This document shows, one piece after another, positions 1-6,259 of a stretch of 13,424 bases of DNA (its first letter is position 1; the number at the start of each line of letters is the position of its first letter). A program made the translations under genes and the position numbers. Origin of the DNA: JANNPJ01 sp031400005 (GTDB taxonomy: Bacteria > Actinomycetota > Actinomycetes > Actinomycetales > Kineosporiaceae); NCBI GenBank assembly GCA_031400005.1, contig JANNPJ010000490.1, positions 1-13,424 on the forward strand, written 5' to 3'. Under the pieces are notes generated by a model. The model ran no database searches. It was not told the DNA's origin and saw only the letters and a list, made by a program, of their open reading frames with translations.

Positions 1-2453
1 GTTGGGCTGATGATCGCGATGGTTCCGGGTGGGTGTGCTGGGTCGGTGGAGATTTGGTGACGCCATCGGCCTTCATGTTTGAACCTGTGGTCTCGGTCGC
101 ATTTGCAGTGGAGGTTGGGTTCGCTGGTGGCTCCGGCGGGCCAGGAGATCAGGTGGTCGAGGTCGCAGCGGGAGGCGGGTCTATCGCAGGTGGGGGTGCG
201 GCAGGTGGCGTCGCGGGCGCGGACGTGGTCGGCCAGGGCGGTGGGTGGTCGGTAGGTTTTGCGGCCGTAGTTCAGCAGGTATCCGGTGATGGGGTCGGTG
301 ACCAGACGCCGCCAGGTGCTGCCGCGGCTGAGGGCGAGGTCGCGGGCGGTGTCGGCGGTGATCGGTCCGTGGCCGTCGAGTTCGCCGGGTTCCTCGTTCA
401 ATCCGAGGAGGGTTTCGAGTCCGATGGTGATTTGGACGTGGGCGCGGAGGTCGGATCGGCGGAACATCCCTCCAGCACAAGGTGATTGGATGCCAGTGGG
501 GTGATCTGAGGTGTGACCCGCTGCTGGCGTAGTACCGGTGCTCGTGGCTGCGGCGCCCGTGGCGTCGGTGCTTGTGCCGTTGGCCGAGCTGGTGCGTGCA
601 CCGGTGGAGGCACCTGCGCTCGTTGAGGTTCCCGCGTCCGTGGGCGGCCCGGAATGGCCTGGCCCGCAGACACCCTCGTCTGTCGCGCTCCCCTGCCCGG
701 TCGCGTCACCCGGCTCGGTCGCGTCACCCGACCCGGTCGCGTCACCCTGGTCCGTCGCGTCACCCGACTCGGTCGCGTCACCCTGGTCGGTCACATCACC
801 CTGGTCGGTGGCGTCGGTGGCGTCGGTGGGGTTGGTGGTGTCTTCGGGGTAGGGCGGGTCGTAGTGGCGGTGGCTGTTGTCCCAGGGGTCGAAGAGTGGT
901 GGGGTGTCGTCGCGGTGGATGTCGCCGGTGTTCGGGTCGAGGGTGGGGATGAGGGTCGCGTGGTCGGTGTCGATCTCGGTGCCGGTGTCGACCGGGCCGG
1001 TGGTGGAACTGTTGGGCATGTGCCCGTGGATCACCAGGTGGGTCAGGACGTCGGCGCGCAACTCGTGCAGGCTGCGGGGGCTGCCGGCATCGCGGGCGGC
1101 CCGGGCGTAGGCATCGATCACCGCGTACACCCCTTCGGCTTCAGCGGCTCCGAGGTGCGCGTAAAGGTCGCCGGTCTGGTCGGTGCGGCTGGTGCGGTGG
1201 GTGACCCGCCGGCCTTTGAGGTCGGTGTGGGTTTGGCCTTGCACGAAACGGGGGGCGATCCGGGTGATCGCCCGCCTCAGGGCCTTGTGTAGTTTCGCTG
1301 GGACCTGGGTGGCCGCCTTCCCCAGGATCGCGGCCTCGACCCGTCCGGCGATCGCGGTGGCTGCCCGCTCGGCTTCGGCTGGGGAGCGGCCCGCTTTCAG
1401 CGCCCCCGCGTACTGTGCGTCGGCCAGCGGGCTGGTGTGCTCCTCGATGATCTCCACCCGGCGCAGATCCAGGCGGCCGTCGGACAGTGCTTGCAGGGTG
1501 CCTTTCAGGCGGGTGGTCAACGCCAACGCCACCCGGATCAGTTGCCGGGCCTGGTACTCACTCACATACAGGCAGGAGATGATCTCCTTGACCGCCATGT
1601 CATCGCGGGTCAACGGGCTCAACTGCTGATACTCGGCGAGGTTCTTCGTCCGATCCAGTGCTGCCGGGGGCAGCGGTAACGGGACCATGCAATTCAGGTG
1701 ATACAACTGCGCGATCTTCACCAACCGGTCGGCTTCACACCGGCCGATGGCCTTGCTGTCCCCGGCGATCCCTTCGACCAGCGCGTACCCCACCGCCGAA
1801 TCATCCACCTCCTCATCGACCAGGTCCTCGTCCCGGCTCTCCACCGGGTCGCCATCCCCCCGGTCCCCGCAGCCCACCAGACCGCCGTCCCCGTTGTCCG
1901 CTGGGTCGCCGTTCTTGCCATCTACTGGCTCGCTGTCCCCGTTGTTTGCTGGCTCGCTGTCCCTGCTGTCTGCTGGGTCGCTATCCCTGCTGTGTGTTGG
2001 TCCGCGGTGGCCGTTCTCGGTGGGAAGGCTGTCCGCGTCGTCGATGTGTGTAAAGCCATCGGGATCGGCGACACCGGCCTCGGTTTCTAGGTCGGCATCA
2101 TCGGTGAAACATCCGAGCTTGGCTGGTGTTTCGACTACTGATGCTTCACCGTCGTCGGGCTGTTCGGTCGAGCAAGGCGTCAGGTCGAGGTCGAAGTCGA
2201 AGTCAGGGTCGGGATCGACGCTGATGTCGGAGTCGGGGTCGGTGGCGCGGTTTGAGCCGGGCTTGATGGCGAGGTCGGAGGGGATGCGAGGGCTGGGCAG
2301 CGTGTCGGGACTGAGTCGTTGATCGGTGGCGAATATTGTTTCTGGGTTGGATGATTGGTCGCCGGTCGCTGGTTGGCCGGGATCGGTTGACGGGCGTGGG
2401 GAGGGTGGCGGCTGGCTGCCGTCTCCCGCTTGGTGATCCCACGTCGTTGTCAT
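1..2453 (-). CDS. DUF222 / 13E12-type HNH endonuclease protein, 3' end beyond window
   Basis: Open from ATG at 2453 to the left edge: 817 residues without a stop, lacking only the last part of the C-terminus. Residues 1 to about 215 are low-complexity and Asp/Pro/Ser-rich, including DPDFDFDLDL and 8-residue repeats around DSEPA. A DUF222 domain follows (about 220-480), then a Thr/Asp/Gly-rich linker with hexapeptide repeats (about 480-660), then a second conserved stretch starting near 665 (HVQITIG). The C-terminal HNH domain shows CRTPTC near 750, CDLDHLISWP at 763-772, and NLHCKCDRDHRFKH, with His767 as the likely general base. The family carries a putative HNH nuclease, occurs in many copies in some actinobacterial genomes, and has no settled role. 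Known members are usually about 400-600 aa, so the extra length here comes from the repetitive N-terminus and linker. No Shine-Dalgarno is seen; a promoter sits directly before the ATG. Confidence 0.9.
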   Translation of the reverse strand, partial: MTTTWDHQAGDGSQPPPSPRPSTDPGQPATGDQSSNPETIFATDQRLSPDTLPSPRIPSDLAIKPGSNRATDPDSDISVDPDPDFDFDLDLTPCSTEQPDDGEASVVETPAKLGCFTDDADLETEAGVADPDGFTHIDDADSLPTENGHRGPTHSRDSDPADSRDSEPANNGDSEPVDGKNGDPADNGDGGLVGCGDRGDGDPVESRDEDLVDEEVDDSAVGYALVEGIAGDSKAIGRCEADRLVKIAQLYHLNCMVPLPLPPAALDRTKNLAEYQQLSPLTRDDMAVKEIISCLYVSEYQARQLIRVALALTTRLKGTLQALSDGRLDLRRVEIIEEHTSPLADAQYAGALKAGRSPAEAERAATAIAGRVEAAILGKAATQVPAKLHKALRRAITRIAPRFVQGQTHTDLKGRRVTHRTSRTDQTGDLYAHLGAAEAEGVYAVIDAYARAARDAGSPRSLHELRADVLTHLVIHGHMPNSSTTGPVDTGTEIDTDHATLIPTLDPNTGDIHRDDTPPLFDPWDNSHRHYDPPYPEDTTNPTDATDATDQGDVTDQGDATESGDATDQGDATGSGDATEPGDATGQGSATDEGVCGPGHSGPPTDAGTSTSAGASTGARTSSANGTSTDATGAAATSTGTTPAAGHTSDHPTGIQSPCAGGMFRRSDLRAHVQITIGLETLLGLNEEPGELDGHGPITADTARDLALSRGSTWRRLVTDPITGYLLNYGRKTYRPPTALADHVRARDATCRTPTCDRPASRCDLDHLISWPAGATSEPNLHCKCDRDHRFKHEGRWRHQISTDPAHPPGTIAIISP
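682..807 (-). repeat. 18-bp in-frame tandem repeat in DUF222 gene linker
   Basis: Seven 18-bp units whose core GTCGCGTCACC (plus strand) begins at 682, 700, 718, 736, 754, 772 and 790; the first and last are degenerate. On the coding strand they encode hexapeptides of the type GDATDQ / GDATES / GDATGS, forming a flexible acidic spacer between the DUF222 and HNH parts. Confidence 0.85.
1891..1996 (-). repeat. 24-bp in-frame tandem repeat in DUF222 gene N-terminus
   Basis: About four imperfect copies with a 24-bp period. The core CTGGSTCGC on the plus strand begins at 1901, 1925, 1949 and 1973. The period is a multiple of three, so the copies encode an 8-residue acidic repeat (roughly DSxPADSR) and keep the frame. 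Confidence 0.8.
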
Positions 2454-2460
2454 GTATCCA

Positions 2461-2489
2461 AGGCTAGACCCGCGAAAATCGGGCCACAA
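2461..2489 (-). promoter_or_regulatory. Promoter of the DUF222-HNH gene, probably leaderless
   Basis: On the minus strand TTGTGG (2489-2484) is followed after exactly 17 nt by TAGCCT (2466-2461), matching TTGNNN / TANNNT. Only 7 nt separate the -10 from the ATG at 2453, which would place transcription start at or next to the A of ATG. No Shine-Dalgarno is present, consistent with a leaderless transcript. Confidence 0.55.
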
Positions 2490-2505
2490 CCCTGGTTTCA
2501 TGATC

Positions 2506-2514
2506 TGTGGATAA
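2506..2514. promoter_or_regulatory. Perfect DnaA-box 9-mer
   Basis: TGTGGATAA on the plus strand is the exact complement of the consensus DnaA box TTATCCACA. It lies 17 nt upstream of the -35 of the DUF222 gene. I see no second perfect box nearby and no origin-associated gene, so this may be a DnaA regulatory site or chance, not an origin. Confidence 0.4.
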
Positions 2515-2642
2515 CTCAAAGTGGTTGCACTCAAATCTGTTTAAGAAAGCGCTGCCAATGCTCCTGTCTTCTTGTTGCCGATCTAGGAACATTGAGTCAG
2601 TAGTTCACCTTACGATGAGCCTTGTTTCATGCTTGTACCAAG

Positions 2643-2666
2643 GAAAAACCTTATGCTTCATAGGTT
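2643..2666 (-). terminator. Possible intrinsic terminator for the leftward operon
   Basis: Arms AACC-TATG and CATAGGTT (2647-2666) form an 8-bp stem with one bulged T and a 3-nt loop. Read on the minus strand, the stem runs into a five-T stretch (2648-2644). The orientation fits termination of leftward transcription from the 3168-6185 genes, but it lies about 500 bp past the last stop and the stem is AT-rich, so this is tentative. Confidence 0.25.
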
Positions 2667-3089
2667 CTCGAAGATCTACTGGTGATGCACTGAGGGCCTC
2701 CGAGTCAGTCTGTCAGGGGTCGGAGATACGCTTGCTGACGAACGCTTGGGAAACCTTCTGCTGTACGGCTTCTAAGGCCAGAGCTCAGGGGCAATAGGTG
2801 CGGAACGGTGATCAGACTCAAACGAGTGCTGCCGGTCCGACTGCGAGGGGAGGATGCACTAGCGACCAGCACAGGGTCGATGATCGGAACCAGGACGGCC
2901 GAGGAACCGACCGGGTCGACCAAGAACCGACCGAGTTGATCATGCAGACTCGGGACCAGCCAGGGACTCTAGCGGTTGCGGTTCGGCCCCTCGACGGCCG
3001 CAGTCGGTGCTCCCGGCCGACGGGCCGAACCCACTCCTGCTCGCCGATCGCTCCTGAGTTCAGCGCAGAGCACATCGGGGGCCCTTGGG

Positions 3090-3186
3090 GTCAATATCGG
3101 AGGCCAACGTTGGGGGCCAACCTTGGGGTCAACGCTGGAAGTCAACGCTGGAAGTCAACGCTGGAAGTCAACGCTGGAGGTCAACG
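3090..3186. repeat. 13-bp tandem repeat spanning the 3' end of the coiled-coil gene
   Basis: Four nearly identical 13-bp copies of GTCAACGCTGGAA start at 3128, 3141, 3154 and 3167, with a partial copy at 3180 and two or three diverged copies on the left (3090, 3103, 3116; the last spacing is 12). One diverged copy contains the perfect palindrome CCAACGTTGG (3104-3113). The period is not a multiple of three. The TGA of the coiled-coil gene (3170-3168) falls inside a unit, so the array begins in the last codons of that gene and extends downstream. Confidence 0.85.
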
Positions 3187-4112
3187 AACTGACGACGCAA
3201 CTGTTGGTACCAGGCGCGGCGTCGGGCGGTCTCGGCCTCGGCCGGCGGGCTACCCAGCGCAACAACCGGATCGGTGACGCCGTAGGTCACCCGATAAGCG
3301 AGGAGGCTGGTCGCGACGTCCATCCAGGCCCGGGTGTCCTCGGCCGGCGGGATCGGTCCGAGCACCGTGGTGAACCAGGCAGGCAGCAACGCACCTTCAC
3401 CAACCGCGTCGGCGACTCGGGTGCGTAACCGGTATTGCAGAGCCGCCCACGCGTGTTCACCGGCCGCGAGTACATCGGCGACCGCGACCTGCTGCTCCGC
3501 GTCGACGTCGAGTACCGCTGCCGCCTCCTGGGCCGGCGCGGCCAACTCGCGGGCCCGTTGGCGGGCCTGGTCCCGCCCGGCCACCGCTGCCCGGAATTCC
3601 TCGACCGCCCTGACATGCCGCTCGTCGTCCCGGCTCGTTTCGACAAGCACCGCACAGGCCTCGAGAGCGACGTCCCGGTGATGGAACTGGGTGCGAAGCG
3701 CCTCCGCATGCGCTGCCACCGCTGCCTCCAGCGCAGATCGACCGGACGGCGGCAAGAGTTCCGACCGCGCCACATGGCCTGCTTCGGCCACCTGCGCGAG
3801 GTGCACCTCGGCACTGTCGACGTCATCCAATTCCACCTCGGCGGCGGTCGCCTGCAGCCGGATGTTCCGCTCCAGCCACTCCACTCGAGCATCCAACCGT
3901 TTCACCAGGGCGGCCAGATCGTTAGAGGTGGTCTCGACCGCTATCGAGCGATTCTGCACCTGCCGAAGAGCGGTCCGGACGTCGTCCAGCGAACCGTCCA
4001 GGGCATTCAGGCGATCGGGGAGGTTGCCGATCGCCACCCCCAGGTCGTCGACGTCATTTCGCAATTGGACGACGGTATAGCTGAGATCGCCGTCCTGACC
4101 CTGTGGGCTCAT
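3168..4112 (-). CDS. Coiled-coil protein with a TraA/MobF-relaxase-like C-terminal motif
   Basis: 314 aa, ATG start, no signal peptide or membrane segment. Residues about 10-90 read as a coiled coil with regular hydrophobic spacing (VVQLRNDVDDLGVAI, then LAALVKRLDARVEWLERNI). Residues 125-225 are an Ala/Glu/Arg-rich helical stretch. The C-terminal 75 residues differ in character: LPAWF at 243-247, LGPIPP at 251-256, AYRVTYGVTDP at 272-282 and LGSPP at 286-290. That arrangement (W..LGP.P, W...A...YR..YG.TDP..LG.P) recalls the C-terminal tail of actinobacterial conjugative relaxase-helicases, though no relaxase or helicase motif is present. Last gene of the leftward run, 119 bp after the membrane gene. 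The final codons and stop lie in a tandem repeat. Function unknown; it could be a scaffold. Confidence 0.85.
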   Translation of the reverse strand: MSPQGQDGDLSYTVVQLRNDVDDLGVAIGNLPDRLNALDGSLDDVRTALRQVQNRSIAVETTSNDLAALVKRLDARVEWLERNIRLQATAAEVELDDVDSAEVHLAQVAEAGHVARSELLPPSGRSALEAAVAAHAEALRTQFHHRDVALEACAVLVETSRDDERHVRAVEEFRAAVAGRDQARQRARELAAPAQEAAAVLDVDAEQQVAVADVLAAGEHAWAALQYRLRTRVADAVGEGALLPAWFTTVLGPIPPAEDTRAWMDVATSLLAYRVTYGVTDPVVALGSPPAEAETARRRAWYQQLRRQFVDLQR

Positions 4113-4231
4113 CGCTCACCGACCCTCGTCGCCCGGATTCCCATCCTGTGCCCGATTCCCGTACCGTGCCCCGATTCTGACGCCGAGTCGGCATTCATAC
4201 CGATTCCCACGCCGGAGATCTTCGAGTGGCT

Positions 4232-4759
4232 TCAGGTCGCGGTGACCGAGACCCGATGGACGTGCCAGATCGCGCCGAGCAGGATCGCCATCCCCAGACC
4301 GACGACCCAGAGCGGCAGTCGGGCGACCGCACCGATCAGAGTGATCAGGGCACCGACGGCGACCGACAGCGCACCCGGACGCAGCGCCAGGTGCGTGCCG
4401 CTCGGCGGATGCACGGGCATCCACAGCAAGGTCGCCGCGGCCGCGATCATCGGGATCACCAACAGCACCCACCAGCGTGACGACCAGTCCGCCACCGCGG
4501 CGACCCCGAGCGAAACCCCGCCAACCGCCGTCACCACCCCGGACCAACGGACGATCAGCAGGCTGAGCCGGCGTGGCGCTCGATCGAGCAGCACCGGCAG
4601 CCGCTCCTCGTAGCTGATCAGCTCGGTGGCAGCCTGGATCACGGCCTCGCTGACCGGCTCATACTCCGCGGAGTTGGGCTGGAGCGGGTGCAACTGCGCC
4701 AACCGCTCGCGAACGCGCGACTGCAGGACGGTGATCTGAATTTCCGGGTCTTCACCCAT
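4232..4759 (-). CDS. Four-helix membrane protein of unknown function
   Basis: 175 aa from the ATG at 4759. An in-frame TTG at 4783 would add 8 residues; the ATG is preferred as the standard codon with GAGGG just before it, although that spacing is short. Residues 1-65 are cytoplasmic-looking and amphipathic (VLQSRVRERLAQL, then AVIQAATELISYEERLP). Four predicted membrane helices follow at about 68-90, 95-115, 128-148 and 149-167, with short loops and a conspicuous HPPSGTH between helices 2 and 3. No catalytic motif is recognised. It begins 33 bp after the stop of the PRC-barrel gene on the same strand and is probably co-transcribed, which suggests a membrane partner for that protein. Confidence 0.8.
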   Translation of the reverse strand: MGEDPEIQITVLQSRVRERLAQLHPLQPNSAEYEPVSEAVIQAATELISYEERLPVLLDRAPRRLSLLIVRWSGVVTAVGGVSLGVAAVADWSSRWWVLLVIPMIAAAATLLWMPVHPPSGTHLALRPGALSVAVGALITLIGAVARLPLWVVGLGMAILLGAIWHVHRVSVTAT

Positions 4760-4792
4760 GCCCTCTGACGGTAGCCATCTCAAGCCTCGCCG

Positions 4793-5227
4793 TCAGCCGC
4801 GTACGACAACCGCATAGCTGCCGATTCCCAGCAATCGCTCGCCGTCCACAAAGGCGTCCTTCAGCATCAGGCTGGTGACCCGGCCGTCCGTCGGGTCGAA
4901 CTCGACGTCCCGCACCTTGCCCAGAAGGTGACCGTGTTCGGTAAGGACGATCCGACCGAGGACGTCGAGCCTGCTGTCGGCTCGGTGCTTCCATTGGGCC
5001 GGCGGGTCAGCCAGTCGTTCGACGGAATCGACGGTCAACGCGTCCGGCCCGAGACCGGCCAGGCCTTCCCAGAGCACGACAGCACCGGCCCCCTTGCTCT
5101 TCTTCACCCGAAAGGCGATCACCCGTTGAGTCACCGGGTCGACGATCGGGGCCGCGACCTTGCCGACCGCAGTGGCGGTGGCGGTGTCCATCACCGGATT
5201 GCCGGAGATATCACTGAATCTGATCAT
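4793..5227 (-). CDS. Small tandem PRC-barrel protein
   Basis: 144 aa. The ATG overlaps the stop of the preceding gene in an ATGA arrangement, indicating translational coupling. Two PRC-barrel-like halves are visible: residues 1-72, ending in GLGPDALTVDS, and about 86-144, starting DVLGRIVLTEHGHLLGKVRDV. The first half shares the LGPDA signature with its neighbour (LGPDALTV here, LGPDAVMI there), so the two proteins are probably paralogues. PRC barrels occur in the photosynthetic reaction-centre H subunit and the ribosome maturation factor RimM and are generally adaptor domains. No signal peptide and no enzyme motif are seen. Confidence 0.85.
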   Translation of the reverse strand: MIRFSDISGNPVMDTATATAVGKVAAPIVDPVTQRVIAFRVKKSKGAGAVVLWEGLAGLGPDALTVDSVERLADPPAQWKHRADSRLDVLGRIVLTEHGHLLGKVRDVEFDPTDGRVTSLMLKDAFVDGERLLGIGSYAVVVRG

Positions 5228-6036
5228 TTGCGCTCCCCCGGGGCCTGCTCGCTGATCGGCAACTCTTTGGTCGCCGAGCGATCCGCGGGCGCCGGCGAAG
5301 CTTCGGGTTTGATCACAGCGGTGTCACCGGGTTCGGCCGTGACGTCGGACCGGTCACTGATTTCGGACCGGTCACTGATTTTGGTTGCAGAGCTGATTTT
5401 GGTCGCAGAGCTGATTTTGGCTTCGGAGCTGATTTTGGTTTCGGAGCTACCTTGGGCTTCGGACCTGGCTACCGCCTGGGCCCGCAGTCGGTTCCGGAAC
5501 TCCTCAACCGCGGCACCGAAGCCCGCCAGGTCGTCCCGGATGAACTCGGTCGCCGCATCGGGCAACATCAGGGCTTCACCGGACACCGCCAGCGCATCGG
5601 GCAACGGGACGAATTGACGGCGCGGCGCGGAGGCGTCGGCCGGATCGATCTCGTAACCGACGGCGTCCGTCTTCCGGTCTCCGACGGCCAGGATCACGTC
5701 CGTGACCACGCCGAGATTGCGCCCGCTCTGGGTGATCACCGTGGAGCCGAGAACCGCCCCGCCGGCGGCCTCGGTCACCCCGCTCAGGGCTTTTCGATCA
5801 GCCAGATAGCTCTCGTCCCGGATCATTACCGCGTCCGGACCGAGCCCATGCACGTTCTCCCAGGGCAGCGTCTTGCGCAACGGGCCGGAGAACAACCCCC
5901 TGCCGTTCAACATGAACCCGGCCAGTTCACCAGTCTGCGAGGAGTAGATGACGTCCTTGATCTGCCCGATGTCCTCGCCGGCCAGAGTCACCACCGGCCG
6001 CTTGACCAGGTCGGCAGCCTTCAGGAGCACGGTCAC
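5224..6036 (-). CDS. Tandem PRC-barrel protein with repetitive C-terminal tail
   Basis: 270 aa from GTG at 6036, chosen because that codon overlaps the stop of the small upstream membrane gene (GTGA) and because the PRC fold begins at once (VLLKAADLVKRPVV). First barrel about 3-80 (EDIGQIKDVIYS, then GLGPDAVMIRDESYL); second about 92-160 (GSTVITQSGRNLGVVTDVI). A helix at 163-192 (FIRDDLAGFGAAVEEFRNRL) leads to six hexapeptide repeats at 197-232 (SSETKI, SSEAKI, SSATKI twice, SDRSEI, SDRSDV) and a charged Pro/Ala/Glu tail ending GERK. Such proteins usually act as binding modules; the ligand here is unknown. The open frame extends 59 codons further upstream, but that stretch is Arg/Gly/Ala-rich, is read in another frame by the upstream gene, and is not PRC-like. 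Confidence 0.88.
   Translation of the reverse strand: MTVLLKAADLVKRPVVTLAGEDIGQIKDVIYSSQTGELAGFMLNGRGLFSGPLRKTLPWENVHGLGPDAVMIRDESYLADRKALSGVTEAAGGAVLGSTVITQSGRNLGVVTDVILAVGDRKTDAVGYEIDPADASAPRRQFVPLPDALAVSGEALMLPDAATEFIRDDLAGFGAAVEEFRNRLRAQAVARSEAQGSSETKISSEAKISSATKISSATKISDRSEISDRSDVTAEPGDTAVIKPEASPAPADRSATKELPISEQAPGERK
5341..5448 (-). repeat. 18-bp in-frame tandem repeat in the PRC-barrel gene tail
   Basis: Six 18-bp units start at 5341, 5359, 5377, 5395, 5413 and 5431. The four right-hand units are close variants of GATTTTGGTYGCAGAGCT and the two left-hand ones are GAYKTCGGACCGGTCACT. They encode hexapeptides of the type SSxTKI and SDRSxx and keep the frame. The GATTTT core is unusually AT-rich for this genome, which suggests recent expansion. 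Confidence 0.9.
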
Positions 6037-6185
6037 GGCTGGCCCCCGCGACGTCCGGAGCGCACATTTCGGGACCGTTGGGCGATGATCCCGCCACGCC
6101 GACGCCGCGCCTGGATGCCGCCGAACACCACGACAAGGAGAAGCAACACCCCCAGCGCCAGCACCAGCCACTGCCACAACTCCAC
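6033..6185 (-). CDS. 50-aa single-pass membrane protein, first gene of the PRC-barrel operon
   Basis: A short open frame, GTG at 6185 to TGA at 6033. The start is preceded by AAGAGGAG with a 6-nt spacer, one of the best ribosome-binding sites in the window. The protein begins VELWQW, has one hydrophobic helix at about 6-23 (LVLALGVLLLLVVVFGG), then a strongly basic tail (QARRRRGG, RSRNVRSGRRGG). The topology is therefore probably N-out with a cytoplasmic basic tail. Its TGA overlaps the GTG of the PRC-barrel gene by 4 bp (GTGA), so the two should be translationally coupled. A tiny membrane protein coupled to soluble PRC barrels suggests an anchor or recruiter. No family recognised. Confidence 0.8.
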   Translation of the reverse strand: MELWQWLVLALGVLLLLVVVFGGIQARRRRGGIIAQRSRNVRSGRRGGQP

Positions 6186-6259
6186 GACAAACTCCTCTTC
6201 TTCCCGGACGCAATTCGTCCGTTGATCAATTCTGTCGCCTGGAGGCTATCTCGGCACGC

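Larger units (their letters stand above)
2454..3167. other. Gene-free interval of about 0.7 kb with an AT-richer left half
   Basis: No convincing gene is seen. From about 2490 to 2790 the sequence is clearly less GC-rich than both flanks and contains A/T runs rare elsewhere in the window. It holds the DnaA-box 9-mer (2506-2514), a bulged hairpin (2647-2666) and a small inverted repeat CTCCGA/TCGGAG near 2699-2724. From about 2790 it returns to high GC, with an imperfect direct repeat of about 20 bp around GAACCGACCG (near 2895-2940). It ends in the 13-bp tandem repeat next to the coiled-coil gene. Open frames here (2507-2797 and 2798-3277, plus) encode unrecognisable Arg/Cys/Ser-rich strings and are not called. 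The left part could be a decayed insertion, but no terminal repeats, target duplication or transposase remnant is visible. Confidence 0.6.

Noticed and set aside
682..807. CRISPR-like regular repeat
   Set aside because: Units are contiguous without spacers, in frame, and encode a peptide repeat.
654..1292. 212-codon plus-strand frame rich in Gly/Val
   Set aside because: Exact mirror of the DUF222 gene codons, including the repeat array; the minus frame carries the HNH motif.
2507..2797. 96-codon plus-strand frame in the AT-richer island
   Set aside because: No ribosome-binding site, no family resemblance, odd Cys/Ser-rich composition; it may simply be open by chance.
3090..3186. 13-bp repeats as plasmid-type iterons or part of a replication origin with the DnaA box
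   Set aside because: No Rep gene, only one perfect DnaA box about 600 bp away, and the array overlaps the end of a coding region; a slippage repeat is simpler.
2798..3277. 159-codon plus-strand frame through the 13-bp repeats
   Set aside because: Runs through a non-triplet repeat and into the antisense of a supported gene; product has no coherent pattern.
3435..4613. 392-codon open frame on the plus strand
   Set aside because: Antisense to the coiled-coil and membrane genes; composition is low-complexity and no family is recognisable, while the minus-strand frames give coherent coiled-coil and transmembrane patterns.
6037..6213. 59-residue N-terminal extension of the first PRC-barrel protein
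   Set aside because: Low-complexity Arg/Gly/Ala sequence in a frame shadowing the small membrane gene; the GTG at 6036 is coupled to that gene's stop and sits right at the PRC fold.
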